Below are positions 17,180 through 27,584 of a stretch of DNA of 64,000 bases, piece after piece. The notes under the pieces are model-generated. The model was given only the letters and a program-made list of their open reading frames with translations, ran no database searches and was not told where the DNA came from. Every line of letters begins with the position of its first letter. Position 1 is the first letter of the stretch. Source of the stretch: Bombilactobacillus bombi (GTDB lineage Bacteria > Bacillota > Bacilli > Lactobacillales > Lactobacillaceae); contig NZ_CP031513.1 in the NCBI RefSeq assembly GCF_003522965.1, positions 744,001 to 808,000 of the forward strand, given 5' to 3'. Both the position numbers and the translations under genes were made by a program.

Positions 17180-19825
17180 CTATCCTTGCTTCAATTCTGT
17201 AATTCGCTCTTCAATTTGAGCTTGTTGATTTTGATAAGAATTCAATTTATCCTTTTGTTCTGCTACCACTTTTTCAGGAGCATTTTTAACAAAGCCAGGA
17301 TTAGAAAGCTTCTTATTAAGAAAATCAATATCTTTTTGTAACTTAGCTAATTCTTTTTCTTGCCGCTTAATTTCATCATCAATATTGACTAATTCTGCTA
17401 AAGGCACAAAGATTTGAGCTCCTTCAATGACCGCTGTTAAAGCTAACTTCGGAGCAGTTATGTCCGAAGCAATTTGAAGTTTTTTAGGATGGGCCAATTT
17501 TTCCAAATATTCCTGATTAGCAGTCAAAATAGTTTTGACATCAGGATTTTGTACCTTAATCAAAATGTCAATTGGACTAGATAAAGGTGCATTAGCATCT
17601 GCGCGCATTTGGCGAATCGCTTTAATTGCAGCAATTAAAATATTCATCTGTTGAACAGCTTGGAAATTAGCTAATTGTTTATGAACTGTTGGATATTGAG
17701 CCACCACTAAAGATTTGCCTTGATGTGGCATTGTTAACCAAATTTTTTCCGTAACAAATGGCATAATTGGATGCAACAGGCGCAAAATTTGATCCAGTAC
17801 ATAAGCTAAAACTGTCCGTTTATTCGCCTTTTTAACGGAATCATCACCGGTCAAGACTGCTTTGCTTAATTCAATATACCAATCACAAAAATCATTCCAA
17901 ATAAAGTTATATAGTGCACGTCCCACTTCACCTAATTCATACTTATCCGACAAGCGCAAAACAGCAGCAACTGTTTCATTAAGCTGAGCTAAGATCCATT
18001 GATCTGCCAAATCTAATTTGGCCACATCTGGAACTTGAGTCGGTGCGGGAGTATCTGCCAAATTCATAATAACAAAACGGCTAGCATTCCAAATTTTATT
18101 AATAAAGTTCCATGCTGCACCAACTTTTTCATAACTAAAACGAGTATCTTGTCCTGGAGCTGAGCCTGTAATTAAGAACCAACGTAAAGCATCAACACCA
18201 TATTTGTCAATGACATCCATAGGGTCAATCCCGTTGCCTAAGGATTTACTCATTTTACGTCCCTGCTCATCACGCATTAGGCCATGTAAAATCACATCAT
18301 TAAATGGTCGCTTTTGTGTAAATTCAATACTTTGAAACATCATCCGTGCAACCCAGAAAAAGATGATATCATAACCTGTCACTAAAGCATTAGTTGGGAA
18401 GTAGCGTTTAAAATCAGCAGCATCAGCGTCGGGCCAACCTAAGGTAGAAAAGGGCCATAAAGCACTAGAAAACCAAGTATCTAAAACATCAGGATCTTGT
18501 TCCCAATTATCAATATCTTGTGGTGCTTCTTCACCAACATACATTTCGCCTGTTTGCTTGTTATACCAAGCTGGAATCCGATGTCCCCACCAAAGTTGTC
18601 GGGAAATAACCCAATCATGGATGTCATCCATCCATTGTTCAAATGTGTGTTCAAAACGCTCTGGTACAAAATGAACTTTTTGATCAGTCTTTTGATTTTT
18701 TAAAGCCATTTCTGCTAAAGGCTTCATTTTTACAAACCATTGAGTAGATAAACGAGGTTCAACTTGGACGCCAGACCGTTCTGAATGTCCAACACTATGC
18801 ACAATTGGTTCTTCCTTAAGCAAGTAGCCTTGGTCTTTTAAATCTTTGACGATGGCTTTGCGGGCAACAAAACGATCCATACCTTGATACTTGCCCGCCT
18901 GCTCATTCATTGTGCCATCAGCGTTCATCACGTTAATTCTTTCTAAATTATGTCGGTTACCGACATTAAAGTCATTAGGATCATGTGCTGGTGTAATCTT
19001 TACCAATCCAGTCCCAAATTCAGGATCAACATAATGATCTTCAATGATCGGCAGTTTTCGTCCAAACAACGGCAAAATGGCTTCCTTGCCAATAATATCT
19101 TGATAACGTTCATCACCAGGATAAACAGCAATTGCCACATCCCCTGGCATTGTTTCTGGACGCGTGGTCGCTATTTCAATAAATCCTGAACCATCAGCCA
19201 GTGGATATTTAACATGGTAAAAAGCACCTTGATCATCTTTGTGTTCAACTTCAATGTCTGATAGTGCTGTTTGTAATTCTGGATCCCAATTAATAATATA
19301 TTCACCACGATAAATTAAGCCCTTATTGTACAAATCAACAAAAACTTTACGCACTGCTTTAGATAAACCTTCATCTAAGGTAAAACGTTCGCGTGAATAA
19401 TCCAGAGATAATCCCATTTTGGCCCATTGTTGATGAATAATCTTGGCATATTCGTCTTTCCACTTCCAGACTTCTTTAACAAACTCTTCACGACCTAAAT
19501 CAAAGCGCGTTTTGCCTTCTTGGCGCAATTTGGCTTCAACCTTAGCTTGAGTCGCAATCCCGGCATGATCCATCCCAGGCAAATATAAAGTATCAAAACC
19601 CTGCATCCGTTTTTGACGAATTAAAATATCTTGAATAGTTGTATCCCACGCGTGACCCAAGTGCAGTTTGCCCGTGACATTAGGCGGCGGAATTACAATC
19701 GAATACGGCTTGGCCTTTTGATCACCACTGGGCTTAAACAAATCATCATCGACCCACTTTTGATAACGTCCCTGTTCAACTGCTTTATGATCATATTTGG
19801 TTGACATTTCTATTTTAGCAGCCAT
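17180..19825 (-). CDS. valS: Valyl-tRNA synthetase
   Basis: Class I synthetase of 881 residues, full length. The HIGH motif appears as [14 protein letters not shown], the KMSKS motif as [14 protein letters not shown], and the editing domain contains [17 protein letters not shown]-terminal coiled coil ([20 protein letters not shown] onward) is the ValRS tRNA-binding arm and separates it from IleRS. It is expressed behind a T-box leader with its own promoter. Confidence 0.98.
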   Translation of the reverse strand: MAAKIEMSTKYDHKAVEQGRYQKWVDDDLFKPSGDQKAKPYSIVIPPPNVTGKLHLGHAWDTTIQDILIRQKRMQGFDTLYLPGMDHAGIATQAKVEAKLRQEGKTRFDLGREEFVKEVWKWKDEYAKIIHQQWAKMGLSLDYSRERFTLDEGLSKAVRKVFVDLYNKGLIYRGEYIINWDPELQTALSDIEVEHKDDQGAFYHVKYPLADGSGFIEIATTRPETMPGDVAIAVYPGDERYQDIIGKEAILPLFGRKLPIIEDHYVDPEFGTGLVKITPAHDPNDFNVGNRHNLERINVMNADGTMNEQAGKYQGMDRFVARKAIVKDLKDQGYLLKEEPIVHSVGHSERSGVQVEPRLSTQWFVKMKPLAEMALKNQKTDQKVHFVPERFEHTFEQWMDDIHDWVISRQLWWGHRIPAWYNKQTGEMYVGEEAPQDIDNWEQDPDVLDTWFSSALWPFSTLGWPDADAADFKRYFPTNALVTGYDIIFFWVARMMFQSIEFTQKRPFNDVILHGLMRDEQGRKMSKSLGNGIDPMDVIDKYGVDALRWFLITGSAPGQDTRFSYEKVGAAWNFINKIWNASRFVIMNLADTPAPTQVPDVAKLDLADQWILAQLNETVAAVLRLSDKYELGEVGRALYNFIWNDFCDWYIELSKAVLTGDDSVKKANKRTVLAYVLDQILRLLHPIMPFVTEKIWLTMPHQGKSLVVAQYPTVHKQLANFQAVQQMNILIAAIKAIRQMRADANAPLSSPIDILIKVQNPDVKTILTANQEYLEKLAHPKKLQIASDITAPKLALTAVIEGAQIFVPLAELVNIDDEIKRQEKELAKLQKDIDFLNKKLSNPGFVKNAPEKVVAEQKDKLNSYQNQQAQIEERITELKQG

Positions 19826-19858
19826 TTAATCAACTCCTTAATTTTAAATAAAAAAAAC

Positions 19859-20075
19859 GCCCTAAATAAATTAGGACGAATGTGGACAACCGCGGTACCA
19901 CCTAAATTAAAAGTGCTTGCAGCAAACACTTTTATCTCAAATGATAACGGTCATCCCGGTCACCAAAGTGACAGCTCACAAGCTACAAACTACCACATTA
20001 ATTAAACTAGCTCTCAACCACGTAGTTTTCTCTGTGAATTAATGTCAATAGTTCCTCTTGCTCAACACTATATTA
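19859..20075 (-). ncRNA. T-box leader of valS
   Basis: Minus strand carries the core AGGTGGTACCGCGG (19890-19903), then a terminator stem CGTCCTAA/TTAGGGCG (about 19859-19879) and a run of seven T, ending before the valS Shine-Dalgarno. Stem I extends upstream to about 20065. A GTA triplet lies near the expected specifier side (TTTGTAGC), consistent with valine, but I could not fold stem I with certainty. Control by uncharged tRNA-Val is inferred from the gene served. Confidence 0.93.
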
Positions 20076-20087
20076 AATATTAATTAA

Positions 20088-20116
20088 ATAATAAGAAAAA
20101 AAGTATTAAACGTCAA
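20088..20116 (-). promoter_or_regulatory. valS promoter
   Basis: Minus strand TTGACG (20111-20116), 17-base spacer, TATTAT (20088-20093). Each hexamer differs from consensus at one place. It lies directly after the thiI stop and starts the T-box transcript near 20080. Confidence 0.78.
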
Positions 20117-20123
20117 CCTCTAT

Positions 20124-21341
20124 TTATAATAAAGCCTCAATTTCACTATTTTTCTGCTCTAAATAATGATCAAATGGAGTGATATTAATAATTTTGATAC
20201 CAGCCAACGCACGATTAATTAAACCCTCTACATCTAATTGTTCTTCATATTCACGCGCCTTGGTAATTGTAGGTTTAGTTTTAGGACGTGTCGGAGCAAA
20301 AATCGTACAGCAATCTTCAAAAGGTTGAATAGATAAATCAAAAGTGTCGATTTTCTCAGCAATTTTGATAATTTCAGTCTTATCCATTGTTGCCACTGGT
20401 CGAATAATGGGGGTGGTTGTTACATCATTAATAGCAGCCATACTTTCCAAAGTTTGTGAAGCTACTTGACCAACAGATTCGCCATTAAAAATGGCTAATC
20501 CATGGCGTTTTTTGGTAATTAAATCGGTCAAGCGCAACATAAAACGTCGTTGAACAGTCATCAAATACCCTTCAGGAACTTGTTTTTTAATAGTTTCTTG
20601 TATTTCAGTAAAAGGAACTTGAATAAATTGAATATGCCCTGCGTACTTAGTTAATTTGACTGTTAAATCTTGCGCTTTTTGTAGAGCATGTTCGCTAGTA
20701 TACGGTGGACTATAAAAATGAATCATTTCCACCTCAACCCCACGCTTCATTGCCAAATATCCGGCTACGGGTGAATCAATACCACCAGACAGCATCAATG
20801 CAGCTTTGCCGGCCGTTCCAACCGGTAAACCACCCGCACCTGGAAACGTCTGACTGGATAAATAAGCACCATCAAAGCGGATTTCAATTCGAATCTTAAT
20901 ATCTGGGCGACGCATTTCTGCCTGCAATTCAGGTATATGATCACTGACATAATCCCCTACTGCCAAATTAATTTGATTGGTGTCATACTCAAACTCATGA
21001 TCCGCTCTTTTAGTAGTAATTTTGAAAGTTTTCCCCGGTTGATATTGCTCTTGAACCATTTGTAAAGCAGTCTGTTTGATTAATTCCAGATCTTTATCAA
21101 TACGAATACTAGGTGAATAATTTTGAATGCCAAACACAACTTGCAATCGTTTCATTACAGCTTGCGCATCCGTACCATTCAAATTAATATGCATACGATC
21201 GCGTTTAGGATGAATTCGTAATTCAGGAAAATCTTGCAGTACTTTAGCGACATTACCATGTAGCCGATCAATAAAACTTCGGCGATTTTTGCCTTTGGTT
21301 GATAATTCACCATAACGAATCATTATCTCGGTATAATTCAT
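20124..21341 (-). CDS. thiI: tRNA 4-thiouridine synthase ThiI
   Basis: Uses sulfur from a cysteine desulfurase to make 4-thiouridine at tRNA position 8. 405 residues: N-terminal ferredoxin-like and THUMP domains ([19 protein letters not shown] onward) and a C-terminal PP-loop ATPase with [20 protein letters not shown]. There is no rhodanese extension, as usual for Firmicutes. The ATG at 21341 with an upstream GAGAGG is chosen over a TTG 18 bases earlier. It follows the desulfurase gene by 14 bases. Confidence 0.95.
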   Translation of the reverse strand: MNYTEIMIRYGELSTKGKNRRSFIDRLHGNVAKVLQDFPELRIHPKRDRMHINLNGTDAQAVMKRLQVVFGIQNYSPSIRIDKDLELIKQTALQMVQEQYQPGKTFKITTKRADHEFEYDTNQINLAVGDYVSDHIPELQAEMRRPDIKIRIEIRFDGAYLSSQTFPGAGGLPVGTAGKAALMLSGGIDSPVAGYLAMKRGVEVEMIHFYSPPYTSEHALQKAQDLTVKLTKYAGHIQFIQVPFTEIQETIKKQVPEGYLMTVQRRFMLRLTDLITKKRHGLAIFNGESVGQVASQTLESMAAINDVTTTPIIRPVATMDKTEIIKIAEKIDTFDLSIQPFEDCCTIFAPTRPKTKPTITKAREYEEQLDVEGLINRALAGIKIINITPFDHYLEQKNSEIEALL

Positions 21342-21355
21342 GAACTTTAATCCTC

Positions 21356-22501
21356 TCAATTTAAAACTTGAAAATGCTGATAAATTTTATCTAAAGCAAT
21401 AACGAATTGTTGCATTTCTGCCATGGTACTATTCTCATCTAAGCTGACACGAACTGCGCTAGTTGCAATCTTATCAGGTACGTGCATCGCAGACAAAGTG
21501 ATTGGTTGCTCGCCTTTACGCGATGAACATGCACTAGTTGTAGAAATGTAGATGCCTTCTTTTTCAAAAGCATGTACAATCGTTTCTCCACGAACACCTT
21601 TTAGGGCAAAACACAAAATATGTGGTGCAAAACTAGCATCCATTTGCGAAAAAACAACTATGTTATCGAGGGTCTGTAAATGATCATATAAAATTTTTCT
21701 TAATTGATTTTGCCGTTGGGCTTGTTGCTCTTCATTTTCCGTAGTTAATCTCAGCGCTCGAGCCATGGCTACAACGGCAGGCGTATTTTCTGTACCACTG
21801 CGCCAATTATCTTCTTGACCACCACCATTAATTAAGGGGGCAATGCGACGACCGTTCTTCACATAAATAAATCCCACACCTCGCGGTGCATGAAATTTAT
21901 GACCCGAAAAAGTCATAAAATCAATTCGTTCATCTTTTAATTGCTTATATAAAGCTTTACCTACTGACTGGACAGCATCAACATGAAAATGAATATTAGG
22001 ATAATTTTTTAGTATTTGAGCAACAGCCTTGATGGGCTGAATGGCACCTACTTCATTATTAACTGCCATTATCGTCACGAGAATTGTTTCCGGACGAATT
22101 GCTTTACGGACATCTTCAGGATCAAGATGTCCTGTTTTATCTACGGGTAAATAAGTGACGTCAAAGCCTAATTTTTCTAATTGATGCAAGGTGTTAGTAA
22201 CTGCAGGATGTTCAATGTTGGTCGTTATAATATGATTACCAAATTGATGCTTTTCTAGCGCAGTACCTTTAATTACCCAATTGTCACCTTCAGAACCACC
22301 GCTAGTAAAATAAATTTCTCCTGCTTGGCAATGCAAAATATCGGCAATTTGTTGACGAGCAGAATTTAAAATTTGCTGTGCTTGGTCACCCAAACGATGT
22401 AAACTAGATGGATTACCAAAAAAGTCTGTGCTAACTTTTTCGTATGTCTTCAAAACTGATGGTTCAATTAAAGTTGTAGCACTATTATCAAAATAAATCA
22501 T
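21356..22501 (-). CDS. Cysteine desulfurase (IscS/NifZ type) paired with ThiI
   Basis: PLP enzyme that removes sulfur from cysteine and passes it as persulfide, here probably to ThiI. The start is ATG at 22501 ([17 protein letters not shown]) with GGAG upstream. Visible motifs: GGSEGDNW, the PLP lysine in [14 protein letters not shown] and the catalytic cysteine in [11 protein letters not shown]. 381 residues. In Bacillus the thiI neighbour is nifZ; I leave the symbol blank because iscS and nifZ are both used. No Fe-S scaffold gene is adjacent. Confidence 0.93.
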   Translation of the reverse strand: MIYFDNSATTLIEPSVLKTYEKVSTDFFGNPSSLHRLGDQAQQILNSARQQIADILHCQAGEIYFTSGGSEGDNWVIKGTALEKHQFGNHIITTNIEHPAVTNTLHQLEKLGFDVTYLPVDKTGHLDPEDVRKAIRPETILVTIMAVNNEVGAIQPIKAVAQILKNYPNIHFHVDAVQSVGKALYKQLKDERIDFMTFSGHKFHAPRGVGFIYVKNGRRIAPLINGGGQEDNWRSGTENTPAVVAMARALRLTTENEEQQAQRQNQLRKILYDHLQTLDNIVVFSQMDASFAPHILCFALKGVRGETIVHAFEKEGIYISTTSACSSRKGEQPITLSAMHVPDKIATSAVRVSLDENSTMAEMQQFVIALDKIYQHFQVLN

Positions 22502-22552
22502 GATTTCACTCTCCAAATTAACATGATACCTTGAGACTACAAAAATGAAAAC

Positions 22553-22571
22553 AAAAAAGCCCTTTCGGCTT
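22553..22571 (-). terminator. Terminator after ezrA
   Basis: Minus-strand AAGCC-GAAAG-GGCTT followed by TTTTTGTTTT. A short stem but a good T tract; it separates ezrA from iscS-thiI. Confidence 0.6.
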
Positions 22572-22587
22572 AAATTGTCTCAAAAAC

Positions 22588-24300
22588 TCACTTTTGCGAT
22601 TCACTTTCAGCATAATACAATTCACTAATTCGTTTAACAGCTCCTGGTTCTACTTGCTCTAAGGCCTGCGAGATAACTTCACGAGCTTGCTGATAATTAA
22701 ACTTTTGATCATACAAGTTTTGCGACTTATTAGCAGCTTGTTTAACTGCGGGATATTCTTCTACATAGCGATTAGAGTATTGTAACAGACGACTTGCAAT
22801 TTGAACATCATCCCACAACTTTTTTGTTTGTTGTTTCAGATTATTTAAATCTTCTTGTGTAACAAACATTTGCTTCGTTACTTCTTCCACATTAACCGGT
22901 TTATCAGCTAGTAATTCTGCCAACTTGTCAACTTCATCATGAACCATTTGATAATTATCCTGATATTTAGGAGGCAAGCCTGGTAGCCGCATTACTTCAA
23001 TTTGATGCTTTAATTGGCGTAATTGTTGGGAAATTTGCTGCAAATTATCTTGACCAACATTTTCTCCTTGTCTTAATCCATCAAAACTAGCGGCAATTTT
23101 TTGCTGTTGGTGTTCAATTTCCGTTAATTGTTGTGAGGCCTGTTGAAATTCCTGCCAAACCTTGGAATAAATGGCCTGCCGTTGTTTAATGCTTTTAACT
23201 AAGTTTTGATAATTTTGCGAAATTTGCTGAATTTTTTGTTGACAAGATATGGCCACATCTTGATCTTCTTGCTTAATAATATAATGTTGACCTAAACGGT
23301 TGATATTTTGGAGCAATAAGCGATTTTGCCGTTGCGCATGCTGGATAAAATCTGCAAGTACCAATTGTGCATTCTGCACCTTTTTTTGGGCCCGCCATTC
23401 TTGAGCAATTCGTTCATATAAATAATCTATTCTTTCATTAATTGTCACTTTTAGTTGATCAAATTGGTTAATTTGTAAAAGAGCTAACAAGTCTTTTAAC
23501 TGCTTAATTTGTTGCTTGATTTCAGTCAATTCCACATCAATTTGCGGATCTTCCATATTGATACCTGCAACATTAAGCTTTTGTTCCGCGCTTACCAGCT
23601 CTTTTAACTCAGCTTTAAAATCTGTTTCTAAACCGGTACTCCGCTGTAAAACTTGCTCTGACTCAGTTTGAAATTTACTCAATTGTACTTGAGTTTCTTC
23701 TAATAGTTTATGAGCTTTTAAAGCATCACCAGTCGCCACTAATTCTTTAATGGTTGGTAAACGTTTGGTAATTTCATCTAATTGATTTTGTAAAGGGGCA
23801 TAAGCTTCTTGATAATGAACCATGTTAGTTTGCAGTTTGTTTTGTAGTTTCTGAGATTTGGCTTCAATATGCTCCAACGCAGTTTGATTTTTTTGAATAT
23901 GATCAAATAGATTACTAAATGTATTGCGTAAATGCTCAAGGACTTCTTGTTGATTTAGTGACTGTTGTGCTAATTGTTTTAAAGCATGATGAGCTGACCA
24001 AACTTGAAAATTAAGATTCTTTTCAGAATAATCAATCAATTGGGATTCCATTTTTGGCAATTGTTCTTTAGTAATAGCGACATATTTTTCCTTATCTTGC
24101 GTAAAATCAGCCAAAGTTTCACCCGATAATTTAGTATCTGAAATTTGATCAATCATTTCATCGACATTATTTTGTCTAAATTGGTCTAAACGTGCAGTGA
24201 TTTGGTCAATTAAATCGTTATTCTGCTTTCTAAAATAAAATAATCCAAACACAATGGCTAAAATAACTAACACGATTAAGATACTTACTATAATAATCAC
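22588..24300 (-). CDS. ezrA: Septation ring formation regulator EzrA
   Basis: Membrane-anchored spectrin-like protein that regulates FtsZ ring number and coordinates division with wall synthesis. An N-terminal outside-in membrane helix (about residues 1-22) is followed by some 540 residues of Q-, L- and E-rich coiled coil. The GTG at 24300 is preferred: AAGGAG lies 8 bases upstream, giving 570 residues. Another GTG nine bases earlier is possible. It has its own promoter and diverges from rpsD. Confidence 0.93.
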   Translation of the reverse strand: MIIIVSILIVLVILAIVFGLFYFRKQNNDLIDQITARLDQFRQNNVDEMIDQISDTKLSGETLADFTQDKEKYVAITKEQLPKMESQLIDYSEKNLNFQVWSAHHALKQLAQQSLNQQEVLEHLRNTFSNLFDHIQKNQTALEHIEAKSQKLQNKLQTNMVHYQEAYAPLQNQLDEITKRLPTIKELVATGDALKAHKLLEETQVQLSKFQTESEQVLQRSTGLETDFKAELKELVSAEQKLNVAGINMEDPQIDVELTEIKQQIKQLKDLLALLQINQFDQLKVTINERIDYLYERIAQEWRAQKKVQNAQLVLADFIQHAQRQNRLLLQNINRLGQHYIIKQEDQDVAISCQQKIQQISQNYQNLVKSIKQRQAIYSKVWQEFQQASQQLTEIEHQQQKIAASFDGLRQGENVGQDNLQQISQQLRQLKHQIEVMRLPGLPPKYQDNYQMVHDEVDKLAELLADKPVNVEEVTKQMFVTQEDLNNLKQQTKKLWDDVQIASRLLQYSNRYVEEYPAVKQAANKSQNLYDQKFNYQQAREVISQALEQVEPGAVKRISELYYAESESQK

Positions 24301-24336
24301 AACCAGCACTCCTTAATATAAATCACTTCTAAAATT

Positions 24337-24345
24337 AGTATAACA
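24337..24345 (-). promoter_or_regulatory. ezrA promoter (extended -10)
   Basis: Minus strand TGTTATACT, an extended -10 about 37 bases before the GTG start; the -35 is weak. Confidence 0.55.
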
Positions 24346-24399
24346 AAGAATAGGATGCTTAACTTTTAAGAAAGAGTTAAAACTGTTAAAATGTTAAGA

Positions 24400-24428
24400 T
24401 TGACTTTTTGAGTTAAAAGAAGTAATGT
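24400..24428 (+). promoter_or_regulatory. Candidate rpsD promoter
   Basis: TTGACT (24400-24405), 17-base spacer, TAATGT (24423-24428). The -35 is good and the -10 modest. It would place the transcript start just before the structured leader. Confidence 0.5.
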
Positions 24429-24446
24429 GATATCTGTGTAAAATAA

Positions 24447-24559
24447 TTGCAGCAGTGAGCGACAAGCTCGTCAACAATCAATGGCTATTTAGTTCAATTG
24501 TGTAACCTGCGGCTGCAAAAGGCGAAGATTGTAAACATTGATTGCACGAATGTTGAACT
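24447..24559 (+). promoter_or_regulatory. Structured rpsD leader with crossing stems (S4 autoregulation type)
   Basis: Three perfect long-range pairs occur: TTGCAGC 24447-24453 with GCTGCAA 24512-24518; CAATCAATG 24475-24483 with CATTGATTG 24536-24544; AGTTCAA 24491-24497 with TTGAACT 24553-24559. A small hairpin GAGC/GCTC is at 24457-24469. The pairs cross one another, so they form pseudoknots or alternatives. Ribosomal protein S4 is known to repress rpsD through a structured leader in Bacillus and other Firmicutes. The pairings are read directly; the regulation is inferred. Confidence 0.72.
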
Positions 24560-24608
24560 CGCATAGTTAATTATTTTACTCCAACAACTTATTTATTGGA
24601 GGAATTTT

Positions 24609-25220
24609 ATGTCTCGTTATACAGGACCAACATGGAAAAAATCACGGCGTTTAGGTATTTCATTATCCGGTACTGGTAAAGAATTAGCTCGTCGCCCTTA
24701 TGCACCTGGCCAACATGGTCAAAATAACCGTAATAAGTTATCAGAATATGGTAGTCAATTACGGGAAAAGCAAAAATTACGTTTGATGTATGGTTTAAAC
24801 GAACGTCAATTTAGAAATACTTTCTTGCGTGCTGGTAAGATTCGCCAAGGTAAACATGGTGAAAACTTTATGGCTTTGCTGGAATCACGTTTGGATAGTG
24901 TTGTTTATCGTTTAGGTTTAGCTGTCACTCGTGCACAAGCTCGTCAATTAGTTAACCATGGTCATATTACCGTCGATGGCAAACGGGTTGATATTCCTTC
25001 TTACGAAGTTAAACCTGGTCAGGAAATTTCTTTGCGTCAACGCTCCAAAGACTTGCAAGCTGTTAAAGATGCTTTAGAAGCAAGTGTTGGTCGACCACCA
25101 TTTGTTGAATTTGATGAAAACACAATGACTGGTAAGTTGATTCGCAAACCTCAACGTGATGAACTTGAACCAGAAATTGATGAATCACTTGTTGTTGAAT
25201 TCTACAACCAAATTCTTTAA
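24609..25220 (+). CDS. rpsD: 30S ribosomal protein S4
   Basis: Primary 16S rRNA-binding protein of the small subunit, 203 residues. It shows the S4 N-terminal start [16 protein letters not shown] and the S4 RNA-binding domain [19 protein letters not shown] with the ending [13 protein letters not shown] precedes the ATG. It lacks the CxxC zinc site of some S4 forms (zinc-free type). Stand-alone gene with a leader upstream and a terminator downstream, as in other Firmicutes. Confidence 0.98.
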   Translation: MSRYTGPTWKKSRRLGISLSGTGKELARRPYAPGQHGQNNRNKLSEYGSQLREKQKLRLMYGLNERQFRNTFLRAGKIRQGKHGENFMALLESRLDSVVYRLGLAVTRAQARQLVNHGHITVDGKRVDIPSYEVKPGQEISLRQRSKDLQAVKDALEASVGRPPFVEFDENTMTGKLIRKPQRDELEPEIDESLVVEFYNQIL

Positions 25221-25241
25221 TTTCCAGTTCCATATTTATTC

Positions 25242-25264
25242 AAAGCAACCCCTTGGGTTGCTTT
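25242..25264 (+). terminator. rpsD terminator
   Basis: A perfect 10-bp stem AAAGCAACCC/GGGTTGCTTT with a three-base loop, then TCTTAT. Confidence 0.8.
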
Positions 25265-25316
25265 TCTTATATTATCAATTAATTTCCAATATTATTTTAT
25301 GAAAGAAGAATGGCAG

Positions 25317-26612
25317 ATGCAACATCCCCTTGCTTATCGTATGCGTCCCCGTAATCTTGAAGAAGTCGTTGGCCAACAACATCTAGTCGGTCCAGGAAAA
25401 ATTATTAAGCGGATGGTCCAAGCCCGCTTATTGTCATCAATGATTTTATATGGTCCTCCTGGGACAGGTAAAACCAGTATTGCTAGTGCTATCGCGGGCA
25501 GTACTAAGTACGCTTTTCGCCAACTCAATGCAGCAACTGATTCCAAAAAGGAACTGCAAATAGTAGCCGAAGAGGCTAAGATGAGTGGTACTGTGGTTTT
25601 ATTACTCGACGAAATTCATCGGCTTGATAAAATCAAGCAAGACTTTTTACTGCCTCTATTAGAAAGTGGTGAAATCATTCTAATTGGCGCGACCACAGAA
25701 AATCCTTATATTACCATTAATCCTGCTATTAGAAGTCGGACACAGATATTTGAAGTCTACCCCCTTACTCCACACGATATCCAAACAGCCTTACTTCGGG
25801 CCTTAAAAGATAAAGAACGTGGCTTAGGTAACTATCAAGTGCACCTTACTAGTGAGGCCTTAGAATTATTCACTACAGCGACTGCTGGTGATCTGCGCAG
25901 TTCTTTGAATGGATTAGAATTAGCTGTCAAATCAACTCCCAGCGATGAAAATCAGACAATAAATATTGACTTAAAAACAGCTGAAGAATCTATCCAAAAA
26001 AAGACCCTTTCTGCTGATAAAAATGGTGATGGGCACTATGATGTGATTTCTGCGTTTCAAAAGTCTATTCGTGGTAGTGATACAGATGCAGCTTTACATT
26101 ATTTAGCTCGTTTGCTGGAAGCTGGAGACTTAAAATCCATAATTAGACGCTTGTTAGTAACTGCCTATGAAGACATAGGCTTAGCTAATCCTTCAGTTTG
26201 TCAGCGTACTGTTGCTGCTTGTCAAGTAGCTGATAGTGTGGGATTACCAGAAGCTCGTATTCCGCTAGCAGATGTTATTATTGAACTTTGTTTGAGTCCT
26301 AAATCTAATTCTGGGATTAATGCAATTGATGCTGCTTTAAATGATATTCGTTCTGGTAAAAGTGGCCAAATTCCTAACAGTCTTAAAGACACTCATTATA
26401 AAGGTGCTCAAAAATTGCAGCGTGGCCAAAATTATCACTACCCACATAACTACCCTAATGATTGGATTGCTCAACAGTATTTACCTAACCAACTCCAAGG
26501 CACGCAATATTATCAACCTAAAACTAACGGTAAGTATGAACAAGCCTTGAAAAAAACTTATGATCGATTATATCAACTTCAAAATAAAGAACGAGGTCAT
26601 CATGATGATTAA
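25317..26612 (+). CDS. rarA: Replication-associated recombination ATPase RarA (MgsA)
   Basis: AAA+ ATPase of the clamp-loader family that acts at stalled forks. 431 residues from the ATG at 25317 (MQHPLAYRMRPRNLEEVVGQ), which matches the family N-terminus; an in-frame ATG at 25299 is possible. Walker A is YGPPGTGKTSIASAIAG, Walker B is VVLLLDEIHRLDK, sensor 1 is LIGATTENPY, and the C-terminal MgsA domain contains HYLARLLEAGD and AYEDIGLANP. The end overlaps the next small gene. Confidence 0.94.
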   Translation: MQHPLAYRMRPRNLEEVVGQQHLVGPGKIIKRMVQARLLSSMILYGPPGTGKTSIASAIAGSTKYAFRQLNAATDSKKELQIVAEEAKMSGTVVLLLDEIHRLDKIKQDFLLPLLESGEIILIGATTENPYITINPAIRSRTQIFEVYPLTPHDIQTALLRALKDKERGLGNYQVHLTSEALELFTTATAGDLRSSLNGLELAVKSTPSDENQTINIDLKTAEESIQKKTLSADKNGDGHYDVISAFQKSIRGSDTDAALHYLARLLEAGDLKSIIRRLLVTAYEDIGLANPSVCQRTVAACQVADSVGLPEARIPLADVIIELCLSPKSNSGINAIDAALNDIRSGKSGQIPNSLKDTHYKGAQKLQRGQNYHYPHNYPNDWIAQQYLPNQLQGTQYYQPKTNGKYEQALKKTYDRLYQLQNKERGHHDD

Positions 26613-26880
26613 ATTGTTAATTATTCTCTTCATAATTTTATTAGCGCTTTTAGGAGTTTTTATGCTCACCCATTTAGAAAAACCCTTTTTTCTTTTTGAC
26701 CAGCAACATTTAATAAGTGTGCAAAAAATAATGAAAATTACCGGCTATCTTTTATTAATTACGAGCATCATTGGAGTCTTTATTTTATTATTAGCTCCTT
26801 TGAGCTTTAATTTAGTCACCTTAGTTTTAGGAAGTGTAATTACAGGAGGCTTCGCTGTTATTATTTCTCGCTTTAGCTAG
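26602..26880 (+). CDS. Small hydrophobic membrane protein of unknown function
   Basis: 92 residues with three probable membrane helices (about residues 3-20, 42-64 and 68-88). I do not recognise the family. The start at 26602 has GAGG 5 bases upstream and lies inside the last codons of rarA (the second ATG at 26605 is equally possible), so expression is probably coupled to rarA. Codon use and base composition match the neighbours. It could be a DUF-type lactobacillar membrane protein; no functional motif is visible. Confidence 0.7.
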   Translation: MMIKLLIILFIILLALLGVFMLTHLEKPFFLFDQQHLISVQKIMKITGYLLLITSIIGVFILLLAPLSFNLVTLVLGSVITGGFAVIISRFS

Positions 26881-26950
26881 TAGAAAAAGATGATTTTTTA
26901 GTCAAAAAAGGTTAAACTAAAGTAAGAAAGTTAACATTGGAGGCGTAATG

Positions 26951-27424
26951 ATGTTACAACAATATAACAACATTCTTGTAGCAATAGATGGTTCTTATGA
27001 GGCAGAAATTGCTTTTCATAAAGCTATTGAAGTTGCCAAAAGAAACCATGCTACTTTGCATATTTTACATGTAATTGATACACGGGCTTTTCAAGATGTT
27101 TCTAGTTTTGATTCCTCAATGGTAGAACAAGTAACTGAAACAGCAAAAAAAACCATTGATGAATATCAAACTACAGCTAAGGACCAAGGAGTCGCTCAAG
27201 TTGTTAGCAAAATCGAATATGGAGCACCTAAAACCACAATTGCACGTAACTATCCCAAAGATCATAAGATTGATTTAATTATGATTGGTGCTACTGGGCT
27301 AAATGCTGTGGAACGCTTATTAATTGGCTCAGTAACCGAATTTGTAACACGTAATGCTCCTTGTGACGTATTAGTTGTACGAACAGATATTGACGGAAAA
27401 CCTATGAAAGCTTCTAAAAAATAG
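26951..27424 (+). CDS. Universal stress protein, UspA family
   Basis: A 157-158 residue single Usp domain, Rossmann-like. It has the N-terminal VAIDGS and a C-terminal ATP-binding signature IMIGATGLNAVERLLIGSVTEFV, which fits the G-2x-G-9x-G-S type, so ATP binding is expected. GGAGG precedes paired ATGs (26948 and 26951); spacing favours the second. Monocistronic between rarA's small partner and a terminator. The specific stress cannot be deduced. Confidence 0.93.
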   Translation: MLQQYNNILVAIDGSYEAEIAFHKAIEVAKRNHATLHILHVIDTRAFQDVSSFDSSMVEQVTETAKKTIDEYQTTAKDQGVAQVVSKIEYGAPKTTIARNYPKDHKIDLIMIGATGLNAVERLLIGSVTEFVTRNAPCDVLVVRTDIDGKPMKASKK

Positions 27425-27454
27425 GTACTAGATAATTAATTATTTTCTTATACT

Positions 27455-27490
27455 AAAAATCTGATTTCAATAAAATGAAATCAGATTTTT
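27455..27490. terminator. Bidirectional terminator after uspA
   Basis: A perfect 15-bp stem AAAAATCTGATTTCA/TGAAATCAGATTTTT with a six-base loop. Confidence 0.82.
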
Positions 27491-27535
27491 TATTGGTTTT
27501 TAGGATTCATACAAATATTTGTAACTTTTTATAAT

Positions 27536-27574
27536 AAAAAAGCACTATAACTTGTTAAACAAGCCATAAATGCT
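27536..27574 (-). terminator. Terminator after rodA operon
   Basis: Minus strand AGCA...TGCT enclosing CTTGTT/AACAAG, followed by a T tract. Imperfect, but in the right place for the mbl-rodA operon. Confidence 0.55.
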
Positions 27575-27584
27575 GTTTAAATCG

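Noticed and set aside
22588-24300. EzrA as a possible SMC-like or phage tail coiled-coil protein
   Set aside because: Length of 570 residues, single N-terminal helix with external tip and absence of P-loop fit EzrA; position near iscS-thiI and rpsD is the standard one.
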